Assembly (NCBI GenBank): GCA_018969295.1
Contig: JAGWYN010000033.1
Location: 1-46,921, forward strand
DNA: 46,921 bases
Direction of reading: 5' to 3'
Source: Chloroflexota bacterium
GTDB lineage: Bacteria > Chloroflexota > Anaerolineae > Caldilineales > Caldilineaceae
The position numbers and the translations under genes are program-made. Positions 28,418 through 36,965 of the stretch are shown here, piece by piece; positions within the stretch are counted from its first letter, which is position 1, and each line of letters starts with the position of its first letter. The notes under the pieces were generated by a model that was given only the letters and a program-made list of their open reading frames with translations, ran no database searches and was not told the DNA's origin.

Positions 28418-29311
28418 TCAAATTGCGCTTGACGGGACACCAGGGTTCGCCGCCACAGAGACCAGCTGCTCGCTGGCCCTCCAAAGCTGCTCTTGCACCT
28501 GCAGATCGTAGGAACGCCGTGCAGAGCGTTTTTCCTGGCAACGCACAAAATACTTGCCTGTCACCCCAGCGACAGCCGGATGGGTCGCAAGGTAGACGCT
28601 GGTCTCTGCACCCTGTTCGGGCCGCAGGGCAAAACGCTGCACCAGCGGCATCAGTCGACCAACCCATCCTCCGTTGTTGCGGCCAAAACCGGTCGCCACA
28701 AACCCAGGATGAAGCGCATTGACGGTGACCGCGCTCCCTTCCAGCTGCCGAGCCAGGCTGTAGGTAAAGAGCACATTCGCCAGCTTGGACTGGCTGTAGG
28801 CGCTCCACCCCCGATAACGACGCTCCCCCATCAGGTCGGCAAATGCGATCGCACCGCCATGATGGGCCTCCGATGAGACATTGATTACCCGGGCAGGGGC
28901 ACTCCCAATCAGCAGTTCGCGCAGCCGCTCGGTCAACAGAAAATAGCTGAGATGGTTGAGGGCAAAGGTGCTTTCGTACCCTTCGGCGGTGACCGACCGC
29001 TTGGCAAAGAAAGCCCCTGCGTTGTTGACCAGCACATGCAGCTGCGGATAGCGGGCACGAAAGGTGGCCGCTGCATCGGCAACCCCAGCCAGCAAGGAGA
29101 GGTCAGCAGCGATCCAGTCGAGGCTGGCCGACGGCTGTCGGGCACGGATTTCATCGACCACAGCAGCACAGCGCTCGGCGCTTCGACTGACGATCACGAC
29201 ATGGGCTCCCTGCGCAGCCAACTGCTCGGCAGTCAGTTTGCCGATCCCATTGGTGGCACCGGTCACCAGCACAGTTTTGTCCTGGATCGACCAGGAGGAT
29301 GAATCAGACAT
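28418..29311 (-). CDS. short-chain dehydrogenase/reductase (retinol-dehydrogenase-like)
   Basis: 297 aa NAD(P)-dependent oxidoreductase. Rossmann TGATNGIGKLTAEQL, NNAG in LHVLVNNAGAFF, catalytic serine in VINVSSEAHH and the YxxxK motif YSQSK, all intact; HPGFVATGF follows. This is the classical SDR type close to retinol dehydrogenase/WW-domain oxidoreductases; the natural substrate is unknown. AAAGGAAG stands before the ATG at 29311, and the earlier open frame includes a non-coding tandem repeat. Divergent from thrC; convergent with the RIO kinase across a perfect hairpin. Confidence 0.88.
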   Translation of the reverse strand: MSDSSSWSIQDKTVLVTGATNGIGKLTAEQLAAQGAHVVIVSRSAERCAAVVDEIRARQPSASLDWIAADLSLLAGVADAAATFRARYPQLHVLVNNAGAFFAKRSVTAEGYESTFALNHLSYFLLTERLRELLIGSAPARVINVSSEAHHGGAIAFADLMGERRYRGWSAYSQSKLANVLFTYSLARQLEGSAVTVNALHPGFVATGFGRNNGGWVGRLMPLVQRFALRPEQGAETSVYLATHPAVAGVTGKYFVRCQEKRSARRSYDLQVQEQLWRASEQLVSVAANPGVPSSAI

Positions 29312-29360
29312 TGACAAACACTTCCTTTGATCAGGGTGGGCTGTCCCACCTTGTCCCAGC

Positions 29361-29393
29361 CAGCAGACTACACAGCAGACTACACAGCAGACT
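29361..29393. repeat. 12-bp tandem repeat, 2.75 copies
   Basis: CAGCAGACTACA is repeated exactly at 29361-29372 and 29373-29384, with a partial copy to 29393, about 50 bp upstream of the dehydrogenase start. Confidence 0.9.
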
Positions 29394-29439
29394 ATTTTAC
29401 ACGCCGACAGTTTGCAAGTTCTCTTTGCCATACCAGCTG

Positions 29440-29448
29440 TGTTAAAAT
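29440..29448 (+). promoter_or_regulatory. thrC promoter, extended -10
   Basis: TGTTAAAAT, i.e. TG-T-TAAAAT, without a proper -35. RNA would start near 29455, inside the inverted repeat that follows. Confidence 0.45.
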
Positions 29449-29453
29449 AACAT

Positions 29454-29479
29454 GATATGCATCTTCACATTTGCATATC
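29454..29479. promoter_or_regulatory. operator-like inverted repeat upstream of thrC
   Basis: GATATGCA - 10 bp - TGCATATC: two perfect 8-bp arms (29454-29461 and 29472-29479). It begins 5 bp after the -10 box and covers the predicted transcription start, the place for a repressor site. Confidence 0.55.
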
Positions 29480-29523
29480 CACCATACTTGGAAGCCGGCG
29501 AAAAAATCTGTGAGCCATCTCCC

Positions 29524-29593
29524 AAAACGGGTGTGGCAGACTGGTCACGGCATTTGTGCCCCTGAACCAGCCTGTGACCGCACTCCCCGTTTT
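29524..29593 (+). promoter_or_regulatory. nested RNA structure in the thrC leader
   Basis: Outer pairing AAAACGGG (29524-29531) with CCCGTTTT (29586-29593); inside it GGTCAC (29543-29548) with GTGACC (29574-29579); innermost GGCA-TTTG-TGCC (29549-29560). The outer 3' arm ends in a T-run and lies 18 nt before the ribosome-binding site, so the structure may be an attenuator or riboswitch-like leader. No known riboswitch class was recognised. Confidence 0.45.
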
Positions 29594-29624
29594 TGAAAGG
29601 CTCCAGCACAGGAAAGGTATCTGC

Positions 29625-30755
29625 GTGCTCGTATACTGTCAGTTCAGCAGGTTTCGGTGTAAGGCGGAACAGAGCCCACTGCGTTGTCCGATGACTGGTG
29701 CTCCGCTTGAATTCACAGACCTGCCACTTTTTGACCCAGCCAGCGTCGAGGCCAGGCGTGCAGGCATGTGGCGCTACGCTGCGATGCTGCCCGTTCTGGC
29801 TGCCAGCGCCCGCCATGTGACGCTGGGAGAGGGATGGACGCCGCTGGTCGCCGACCAGTGGGCCGGCCGGGAACTCTACTGGAAGCTGGATGCGTTGATG
29901 CCGACCGGCAGCTACAAAGATCGTGGGATCAGTGTGATGGTCAACTGGCTGCGCGAACTGGGCTACGAAGCCCTTGCCGACGATACCAGCGGCAACGCCG
30001 GCGCCAGCCTCGCCTGTTATGCCAGCCGTGCCGGGCTACGCTCAGTAATTTTTGTCCCTGCCAGCGCGCCAGAACCCAAAAAAGCCCAGATCGCCGTCTA
30101 TGGCGGAGAACTGGTCGAAGTGCCAGGCCCGCGCGCCGAAGCGACCCGTGCAGTCGAAGTCGCGACCTCCAACAGCCACGAGATCGCCTACGCCTCACAT
30201 GCATGGCACCCGGCTTTTCTGCTCGGCCAGATGACCGTGGCCTGGGAGATCTGGGAACAACTGGGCTGCACAGTACCAGACTGGCTGATTGCACCGACCG
30301 GACACGGCGGCACCCTGCTCGGAGCCTGGCGAGGGTTTCAACATCTGCGCGTCTCTGGCGTGACCAACAAACTTCCCCGTCTGATCGCAGTGCAGGCCGA
30401 GCCGTATACCCCCCTCTACGAAGCTTTTGTCAACGACGCCAGCCAGATCGAACCGACCCCCCATGTTCAGTCGATCAGCGCCGACGGGATCGCCATCAGC
30501 CAGCCGGTGCGCTGGCGCTCCCTGCTCGAAGCGATCCGATTCTCCCGTGGCAGGGTGCTGGCTGTCAACGAGGCCGAGGTGCTCGCAGCACATACGGCGC
30601 TTGCGGCCCGCGGCATCTTTGTCGAACCGACCAGCGCCACGGTGGCCGCTGCCCTGCAACAGCTCCCTCCCTCTACCCTCCGCCCCAATGAGCTGGTCGT
30701 CGGAATCCTGACCGGCCATGGGCTAAAAAAACCACCGAAATTTGAGCCACTATGA
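29625..30755 (+). CDS. thrC: threonine synthase (PLP enzyme)
   Basis: Converts O-phosphohomoserine to threonine. 376 aa, fold type II PLP enzyme. TLGEGWTPL, the PLP lysine in PTGSYKDRG, DTSGNAGASLACYA, and the phosphate loop GHGGT. The N-terminal zinc-ribbon-like stretch typical of threonine synthases is degenerate (YCQFSRFRC...RCPMTG). Start chosen at GTG 29625 because AGGAAAGG lies 7 nt upstream; an ATG at 29691 would lose the N-terminal part. The stop overlaps the rnc start by 4 nt, so the pair is one operon. A related beta-replacing enzyme (cysteate or diaminopropionate type) is less likely. Confidence 0.85.
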   Translation: MLVYCQFSRFRCKAEQSPLRCPMTGAPLEFTDLPLFDPASVEARRAGMWRYAAMLPVLAASARHVTLGEGWTPLVADQWAGRELYWKLDALMPTGSYKDRGISVMVNWLRELGYEALADDTSGNAGASLACYASRAGLRSVIFVPASAPEPKKAQIAVYGGELVEVPGPRAEATRAVEVATSNSHEIAYASHAWHPAFLLGQMTVAWEIWEQLGCTVPDWLIAPTGHGGTLLGAWRGFQHLRVSGVTNKLPRLIAVQAEPYTPLYEAFVNDASQIEPTPHVQSISADGIAISQPVRWRSLLEAIRFSRGRVLAVNEAEVLAAHTALAARGIFVEPTSATVAAALQQLPPSTLRPNELVVGILTGHGLKKPPKFEPL

Positions 30756-31522
30756 GCACGCCTTCTCTTGAAACCCTTGAACTGCAGCTGGCGATCCGGT
30801 TCCACAACAGACACCTGTTGCAGCAGGTCTTTGTACACCGCAGCTATCTCAACGAGCAACAGCCGCACAACCCACAGCTCTCAGACAACGAACGTCTCGA
30901 GTTTTTGGGCGACGCAGTGCTGAGCTATGTCTTCAGCGAATGGCTCTACAACCGCTACCCGGCCGAAAAAGAGGGCGGGCTGACCAACCTGCGCTCTGCC
31001 TTGGTGCGGCGGGAGACATTGGCCCGGATCGCGCTCCAGCTGCAGCTCGGCGACTACCTGCTGCTGGGGCGCGGGGAAGAGGAAAATGGCGGACGCCAGC
31101 GGCTGGCCACCCTCTGCGCCACCTTTGAAGCCTTGATCGGCGCCCTCTATCTGGACCAGTCGATCGAGCCCTGCCGTGCAGTGCTGCTGCGGCTCTTTCA
31201 TACCGAACTGACTGTCCTGGAAACAGCCCATGAGCGCAAAGACGCCAAAAGCCGCCTGCAAGAGCTCGCGCAAGAGCTGCTGGGCTTTACCCCACGTTAT
31301 CGCCCGCTCGACAGCACCGGCCCCGACCACGACAAATACTTCGTCATGGTCGTCCAGATCCAGAACAAAGCGTACGGAATTGGAGAAGGACGCAGCAAAC
31401 AGGAGGCGTCACAGCGCGCAGCAGCAATGGCACTCTACTACCTGGGAGATCCGCTGCGCGGCTACACCCATGATACCACCCTGGCTCAACGCTACGACCT
31501 CCCCCTCCCCCCCTATTCCTGA
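30752..31522 (+). CDS. rnc: ribonuclease III
   Basis: Double-strand-specific endoribonuclease for rRNA and mRNA processing. 256 aa. Signature NERLEFLGDAVLS (46-58), the second catalytic glutamate in TFEALIGALYLDQ, and a C-terminal double-stranded-RNA-binding domain (DAKSRLQELAQELLG...YGIGEGRSKQEASQRAA). All four metal-binding acids appear to be present. The ATG overlaps the thrC stop (ATGA). It is convergent with smc only 8 bp apart; rnc and smc are neighbours in many bacteria, though usually co-directional. Confidence 0.96.
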   Translation: MSTPSLETLELQLAIRFHNRHLLQQVFVHRSYLNEQQPHNPQLSDNERLEFLGDAVLSYVFSEWLYNRYPAEKEGGLTNLRSALVRRETLARIALQLQLGDYLLLGRGEEENGGRQRLATLCATFEALIGALYLDQSIEPCRAVLLRLFHTELTVLETAHERKDAKSRLQELAQELLGFTPRYRPLDSTGPDHDKYFVMVVQIQNKAYGIGEGRSKQEASQRAAAMALYYLGDPLRGYTHDTTLAQRYDLPLPPYS

Positions 31523-31530
31523 CCTACAGC

Positions 31531-34500
31531 TTACAGCAGAATCTCTTCCTGCGACGGTTCGGCGCTGCCGTCGTTGTGGACCATCCGGTCTCCCTCAAGC
31601 CGAAGACTGATCGCCCGGCTCACCCCGTCGCCGCCCATGGTCACCCCATAGATGGTGTTGGCCCCTTCCAAGGTGCGCCGGTTGTGCGTGACGATGATCA
31701 GCTGAGTCTCCCGGCTCAACGCCTCGACTGTCGTCCGAAAACGGTCGACGTTGGCCTCGTCGAGCGCCGCATCCACCTCATCGAGGACGCAGAATGGGGT
31801 CGGGCTGACCTGCAGAATCGCAAAAATAAGGGCACAGGCAGCCAGCGCACGTTCCCCCCCCGAAAGAAGCGCCAGACTCTGCGGTCGCTTGCCCGGCGGC
31901 CGGGCGACGATCTCGACCCCACTCTGGCTGATCTGCTCGCTGTCGGTCAGCTCTAGATAGGCGGTGCCGCCGTTGAAGAGCTGCTGAAAATAGCGGGAAA
32001 ATTCTTTGCCAACCGCCTCATAGGTGCGCCGCAGCTCGATCGCCATACGGTTGTCCAGCTCTTTGATCACCTTCTGCAAGTCGGCAGAGGCAGCTTCCAG
32101 ATCCTGGGCCTGCGTGAAGAGGAACTCGTAGCGCTCTGCCGCTTCGCTGTACTCGCGCGGTGCTTCCTGATGGACCGTGCCCAGCCTGGCCAGCCTGGCA
32201 CGCCTCTCACGGAGTTCCATCTCCGTCGAATCAGGCAGCCGCTCCACCGCGGGCAGCCGCTCCACCACCGCCTCCCACGTCAGGGATGGCTGGCCGGTGA
32301 CCTCCGTGCTGGCTTCCAACAGCCCCAGATCCCCTTCGATCTCGGCGCGCAACTGCTGCTGCAGATCCTCGCTGCGCTGCAGCTGCAGCAGGGCCTGGTT
32401 GAGCAGTGCCTCGGCCTGGCGCAGCGTCTGCTGCAGCCCGCGCTCGCGCGTCTCTGCGCTGGCCTGCTGCCCCTCCAGCGCCTCTACCTCCTGCGCCAAG
32501 GGCTTGATCTGCTGCCGCAGCGTTTCAAGCTGCTGGCTCAAACCAGTTTCCTCCTGGCTGGTCAGTGCGGCCTGGTCGGTCAACCGCGCGACCTCCGCGC
32601 CCAACCCGGCGATCTGTTTCTGCTTGTTGCAAATTTGGTCGGCGACACTTTGCTGAGCCCGCCGGGTCGACTCCACCAGTGCCTGTTGGCTGCGCAGCTG
32701 CCCTTGGGCCTCCGCTGCGGCAGCACGGCGGTTGGCCAGTTCCTGAAGCAGCGCATCCGCCCCTGCCGCAGCCAGCTGCCTCTCCAGAGCGGCCAGCAGC
32801 ACCAAGCCCTCCTGCTCTGCGCGGGTCACTGCTTCTACCTGCACAGAAGCCCCGACCCGACGATCCGCCAGCGTGCGCAGTTCGGCTTCCTGCTGGGCCA
32901 GCTGCTCGGCTCGCCAGCGCTGGCTTTGACGGTTGCGGTCGGCCTGGCGGCGCAGCTCCTCCAGCTGGCTGCGCAGCTGCCGCTCACGACGGGCCAGGTC
33001 TGCCAGCAGCTGCTGTTGGCGGACAGCAGCCAGCCGCTGCTCCTCGATCTGCAGGGCAAACGAGGCACAGGAGGCCGCCCACTGGTGCAGCGACTCACTG
33101 GCTTGTGCTATCTGCGCCGGCAGCTGGCGCAGATCCCGTTCGCGCGCCAGCAAAGAGTCGTCCTGACGGCCTCCCTCGCTGCCCCCAGACAAGGCCCCGC
33201 CCGGGCGCACAATTTCGCCCTCCAACGTCACCACAGTGGGCCTGGCTCCCCCACGCAGCTCGTCCAACGCCGCACGCGCAGCCGCCAAATCTTCAGCCAC
33301 CCAGATCCGGTTGAGCAGCTGCTGCGCCGCCTCCTCGACCCGCCCTGCATACTCGACCAGATCCACAGCATTGCCGAGGATGCCGGCCCGCCTGGGTGCA
33401 GGGATCGCCGGCTGGACATGCAGCCGGTCCAGCGGCAGAAACGTCGCACGCCCCCCACGCTGTTCTTTCAGAAACGCGATCGCCTGCGCAGCCGTCTCCC
33501 AGCTCGCCATCACAAGATTTTGCAGCGCCCCCCCCAAGGCACTCTCAATCGCCTTCTCCAAGTGGGCCGGCACACGCAGCTGAGAAGCGACGGTCCCGAT
33601 CACCCCCCGCAGCCGGCCGCTGGACTGCGCCTGCAGCACCGCGCGCACGCCATTCCCGTACCCAGCGCCGTCACGGTTGAGCCGCTGCAACAGATCCTGG
33701 CGGGTCTGCAGACGGTCCAACAGACGATCGGCCCCCTGACGGCCCTGCTCAGCAACCTGCAGTTCCTGCCGCACCCCCGCAGCCCCAGCCTCCAGCTCGC
33801 CGAGCCGCTGCTGGGCCAGCAGCCCTTCCTGCTCGACGGCCAGGACACTCTGTTCTGCCTCCTTCAGCGCAGCCTCTGCAGACTGTACAGCTTGCTCGGC
33901 GCCCTGCAGCGCCTGTGCCTGCTGACCCTGTTCGACGACCACCTCCCCCCAGCGTTCTTCGATCTGCTGCAGGCGGCTGGCCAGTTCGGCTTTCTGCTGC
34001 TGGCGCTGGCTCAGCACCCGGCGCAGTTCGGCCTGTTCTGCAAGCAACCGATTTCGTTCCTGCTGGAGTCGGGCAACCTCCCCTTGGAGCAAGTCGACAG
34101 CCTGCAGGCGCTCACGACACTCCACAACCCGCTCTGCCTCGGCACGGTGCAGTTCGGCCAGCCGTTCGTCCAGAGCTGCCTGCTGGAGAGCCAGAGGAAC
34201 GAGCTCGCGCTCGGCATCCTCGCGCCGTGCCTGCAGCTGACGCAGCCCCTCCTGGGCCACCGCCAGGGTGCGGCCAACCCCTTCTGCCCGACGATGGCAC
34301 TCGCTGCTCTGCGCATGCAGCTTTCCCAGCTGGAGGCGCCGTTCGGTCTGCAGCTGACGCAGATCGGCGATGGCCGCGCCCACTCTGTCCAACTCTGCCT
34401 GCCGCGCCCCAACCTCCGCTCGCTGCACCTCTGCCCACCCCTGCTGCTGCTGAAGCTGCTGCGACATCGTCTGCCAGCGGTAGCCGTACCAGTCATACAG

Positions 34501-35175
34501 CAGCCGCTGCAGATCCCGCACAATCTGTTCCCGTTCCTGCGCGCGCTCTGCCTGCCGACGCAGCACGCTGAGCCGCGGGCCCAGCTCGGCCAGGATATCG
34601 CGCACCCGCACCAGATTTTGCTCGGTTGCCTCCAGACGGCGCACCGTGCTCCCGCGCTTGAGCTGGTAACCGCTGATCCCAGCTGCCTCCTCAAAAAGCG
34701 AACGACGCTCCTCGGGCGCCATGCTCAAAGCCCGGTCAATGAGCCCCTGGCCAATCACAGAATAGGTGCGCTTGCCCAGCCCGGTCTGCGCCAACAGCTC
34801 GACCACATCCTGCAGACGCACACGCTGGCCGTTGAGCAGGTACTCGTTGTCGCCGTCTCGGTAGGCGCGCCGCGTGATCTCCACCTCGCTGTAGTCGACC
34901 GGGATCTTGCCGGCGCTGTTGTCCAACGTCAGCGTCACCTCCGCCAGGTTGAGGCGCGCTTTTTTGTCGCTGCCCGAAAAGATGACGTCGCTGCTCTTGC
35001 GCGAGCGCAACAGGCTGAAACTCTGCTCGCCCAGACACCAACGCACAGCGTCGACGATGTTGCTCTTGCCGCTGCCGTTGGGGCCGACGACCGCCGTAAT
35101 CCCCAGGTCAAAGACAAAATCTGTGCGCCGCGCAAAGGTCTTGAAGCCCTGGATGGAAACCTGTTTGATCCGCAT
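31531..35175 (-). CDS. smc: chromosome segregation protein SMC
   Basis: Condensin ATPase that compacts and segregates the chromosome with ScpA/B. 1214 aa. N-terminal Walker A GPNGSGKSN (32-40) followed by VRWCLGEQS; two long coiled coils rich in Gln, Arg, Glu and Leu; the hinge around residues 500-680 (VRAVLQAQSSGRLRGVIGTVA, ESALGGALQNLV); then the C-terminal signature LSGGERALAACALIFA and Walker B FCVLDEVDAALD. The frame stays open 140 codons upstream, but the family begins MRIKQVSIQGFKTFA, so the ATG at 35175 is the start, 11 nt after the upstream stop. Confidence 0.97.
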   Translation of the reverse strand: MRIKQVSIQGFKTFARRTDFVFDLGITAVVGPNGSGKSNIVDAVRWCLGEQSFSLLRSRKSSDVIFSGSDKKARLNLAEVTLTLDNSAGKIPVDYSEVEITRRAYRDGDNEYLLNGQRVRLQDVVELLAQTGLGKRTYSVIGQGLIDRALSMAPEERRSLFEEAAGISGYQLKRGSTVRRLEATEQNLVRVRDILAELGPRLSVLRRQAERAQEREQIVRDLQRLLYDWYGYRWQTMSQQLQQQQGWAEVQRAEVGARQAELDRVGAAIADLRQLQTERRLQLGKLHAQSSECHRRAEGVGRTLAVAQEGLRQLQARREDAERELVPLALQQAALDERLAELHRAEAERVVECRERLQAVDLLQGEVARLQQERNRLLAEQAELRRVLSQRQQQKAELASRLQQIEERWGEVVVEQGQQAQALQGAEQAVQSAEAALKEAEQSVLAVEQEGLLAQQRLGELEAGAAGVRQELQVAEQGRQGADRLLDRLQTRQDLLQRLNRDGAGYGNGVRAVLQAQSSGRLRGVIGTVASQLRVPAHLEKAIESALGGALQNLVMASWETAAQAIAFLKEQRGGRATFLPLDRLHVQPAIPAPRRAGILGNAVDLVEYAGRVEEAAQQLLNRIWVAEDLAAARAALDELRGGARPTVVTLEGEIVRPGGALSGGSEGGRQDDSLLARERDLRQLPAQIAQASESLHQWAASCASFALQIEEQRLAAVRQQQLLADLARRERQLRSQLEELRRQADRNRQSQRWRAEQLAQQEAELRTLADRRVGASVQVEAVTRAEQEGLVLLAALERQLAAAGADALLQELANRRAAAAEAQGQLRSQQALVESTRRAQQSVADQICNKQKQIAGLGAEVARLTDQAALTSQEETGLSQQLETLRQQIKPLAQEVEALEGQQASAETRERGLQQTLRQAEALLNQALLQLQRSEDLQQQLRAEIEGDLGLLEASTEVTGQPSLTWEAVVERLPAVERLPDSTEMELRERRARLARLGTVHQEAPREYSEAAERYEFLFTQAQDLEAASADLQKVIKELDNRMAIELRRTYEAVGKEFSRYFQQLFNGGTAYLELTDSEQISQSGVEIVARPPGKRPQSLALLSGGERALAACALIFAILQVSPTPFCVLDEVDAALDEANVDRFRTTVEALSRETQLIIVTHNRRTLEGANTIYGVTMGGDGVSRAISLRLEGDRMVHNDGSAEPSQEEILL

Positions 35176-35186
35176 CGCCCCATCGC

Positions 35187-35903
35187 TCAACGATGAAAAC
35201 GCCAGAAAGCCGGCAAAAGCACCTCCGCCACCACCCCAGCCAGGTAGAGCAAAAGAGCGAATAACAGCCAACGCCGACGCCGTCTCAACCAGCTGCCAGT
35301 CACCCCGCGCACCACCCAGAGCGGTTCGGCCAAGAGCACCACCAGCCCACTTGCCCCTGCCAGCTGCAGCAGATGCCAAGGAGCCAGCGCAACCGGCAGC
35401 CAGAGCGGACTGCCCAGCACTCCGAGCAGATGGCCCGCCCCAAAGGCGGTCAGATTGGCGAGGCGGACCAGCGACCAGACCCCGACCACGCCGCCGCTGG
35501 CCAATGCACCCACCGTCAGACCGGCTACCTCCAGCAGACTGGCCAGCGGCTGCGTCGCCAAACTGCCCGGCAACGGTGACCCTGCAAAATACCACTCAGA
35601 AAGGCTGGCACGATAGAAAAAACCGTCGTCAAAAGCCCGCTCGATCTGGGTTGGAGCCACCCCCATCAGCACAATCAGCGCCGCCATCGAGACCGCCAGC
35701 CAGAGCAGCACAATCCCCAACGCCCCACGCAGATCGCGACGGCGGACAGCCAGCACCACAAAAATAGAGAGCACCACAGTCTGGCCCAACGGCATGAAAC
35801 GCACCTGCCCCAAAACCGCTGGCAGCGCCGTCGTCAACAGCGCAAAAAAGCTTCCCATCCAGTAAAAAACCGGGTCGCTCGTCAGTTGATAGGAACGTTG
35901 CAT
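35187..35903 (-). CDS. polytopic membrane protein, unknown function
   Basis: About 238 aa with six or seven hydrophobic segments; family not recognised. The N-terminal part (MQRSYQLTSDPVFYWMGSFFALL) enters a helix, a poorly hydrophobic loop follows around 90-115, and a poly-Arg stretch (RRRRR) precedes the final helix. It could start at the GTG at 35915 or at the ATG at 35903; the latter has GGTGA about 8 nt upstream and is chosen. smc follows 11 nt after the stop, so the two may be co-transcribed. No motif allows a role. Confidence 0.65.
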   Translation of the reverse strand: MQRSYQLTSDPVFYWMGSFFALLTTALPAVLGQVRFMPLGQTVVLSIFVVLAVRRRDLRGALGIVLLWLAVSMAALIVLMGVAPTQIERAFDDGFFYRASLSEWYFAGSPLPGSLATQPLASLLEVAGLTVGALASGGVVGVWSLVRLANLTAFGAGHLLGVLGSPLWLPVALAPWHLLQLAGASGLVVLLAEPLWVVRGVTGSWLRRRRRWLLFALLLYLAGVVAEVLLPAFWRFHR

Positions 35904-35934
35904 AGGGCTTTTCACCGCACTGTGTTTTGTTTTG

Positions 35935-35966
35935 GGAGGTTTATTTTTGGAGGTTTATTTTTGGAG
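35935..35966. repeat. 14-bp tandem repeat upstream of the membrane-protein gene
   Basis: Two copies of GGAGGTTTATTTTT (35935-35948, 35949-35962) plus a partial GGAG. Located between the bc-complex terminator and the start of the membrane-protein gene. Confidence 0.9.
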
Positions 35967-35988
35967 TTCACGGCGAGCGTTGAGGGAC

Positions 35989-36024
35989 AAAAATCGGGCG
36001 GCTGGTTGTGCCAACCGCCCGATT
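35989..36024 (-). terminator. terminator of the Rieske/cytochrome operon
   Basis: Minus-strand hairpin with 10-bp arms AATCGGGCGG and CCGCCCGATT (36015-36024, 35992-36001) ending in a run of five T (35989-35993). It lies about 36 nt after the cytochrome c stop; a good intrinsic terminator. Confidence 0.75.
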
Positions 36025-36059
36025 CGGGAACATTGCTTCGCCCGGCAAGTTCAAGGCTG

Positions 36060-36956
36060 TCAGCGCACCCGATTGGGGTCGAGCAGCCAGGCCACCAGCC
36101 CGTCGATCTCCTCTTCGCTCATTTTTTCAGCGAAGTTTTGCGGCATGATGCCTGCCATATACCCCTCGGAGACATACGCATTGGGGTTGACAATGCTGGT
36201 ATGGACGTAGGTCTCGGCATCTTCGCCGTGGGTGCCCGCAGTCTCATGCAGATTGGCCATATTAGGCCCTACCGGCCCTCGGTTGTCGGCGGCCTGCGGC
36301 TGGTCCAAATTGTGACAGCCGCCGCAACCCATGCTGACAAAGAGCTCTTGTGGCTGGCGTGGGCCTGTAGGCTCAGCGACCACAGCCGCTTCGGCTGCGG
36401 TGCCTTCTGCCCCCGCCACAGCACGCGTCGGGGCGTTCGCAAAGAACTGCCATGGATCCGGGTTGTCTTCTGTTCCTTGTGTCAGCGCCGATTTTTCCCA
36501 GTTCAACACATAGGCGGTCACTGCATTGACCTGGTCGTCACGCAAAGGCCCCCCAAAACGATTGCTCCAGGTCGGCATCATCTGTGCCCACTGCATATTC
36601 ACATTGGATGGGCGTCCCGCTGCAACCGTCAACGCAATGTAGTCCTTCAGCGAACCGCTCCAGCCCACATCCGCCAGCCGCTGCGTGAAAAAATAGTTGC
36701 TGTGCAGTGCAGGCGCTACCCCAGGCAGCCCCTTGCCATCCATGCCATGACAGTTGTAGCAGTTATTGGCATAGATCTCTGCACCCTTCTCCACGGCACG
36801 GCCATCCCAGTTGGCTGTCTGTGCTTCCATTCGGCTTTCTTCGACGACACCCAGAAAGAGCAGCAGGCCGATCGTCAACAGCAGCGCACCAATTCCCAAC
36901 CCGATCTTGAGAATCGGTGCACGAACATACAAAAAGTTGTACCAAGGTCGCTTCAT
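36060..36956 (-). CDS. membrane-anchored diheme cytochrome c (bc-complex subunit)
   Basis: 298 aa. One N-terminal anchor helix (about 17-37) with the bulk outside the membrane. Two c-type heme sites: CYNCH (66-70) and CGGCH (211-215), with likely Met ligands near 126/127 (QMMPTW) and 270 (GIMPQN). The two cytochrome domains are joined by a low-complexity Ala/Glu linker (about 176-200). As the last gene of the operon it probably takes the role of cytochrome c1/f, passing electrons to a soluble acceptor or terminal oxidase. Followed by a good terminator. It begins 9 nt after the cytochrome b stop. Confidence 0.93.
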   Translation of the reverse strand: MKRPWYNFLYVRAPILKIGLGIGALLLTIGLLLFLGVVEESRMEAQTANWDGRAVEKGAEIYANNCYNCHGMDGKGLPGVAPALHSNYFFTQRLADVGWSGSLKDYIALTVAAGRPSNVNMQWAQMMPTWSNRFGGPLRDDQVNAVTAYVLNWEKSALTQGTEDNPDPWQFFANAPTRAVAGAEGTAAEAAVVAEPTGPRQPQELFVSMGCGGCHNLDQPQAADNRGPVGPNMANLHETAGTHGEDAETYVHTSIVNPNAYVSEGYMAGIMPQNFAEKMSEEEIDGLVAWLLDPNRVR

Positions 36957-36965
36957 GGGGGATGC

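Larger units (their letters stand above)
29312..29624. other. divergent intergenic region SDR / thrC
   Basis: 313 bp holding, in order, a 12-bp tandem repeat, an extended -10 promoter toward thrC, a 26-bp operator-like inverted repeat and a folded leader. No convincing promoter toward the dehydrogenase was found. Confidence 0.55.

Noticed and set aside
32170..35196. 1000-codon open frame antisense to smc
   Set aside because: Composition is a Leu/Gln/Pro-rich reflection of the SMC coiled coil; no start signal or motif.
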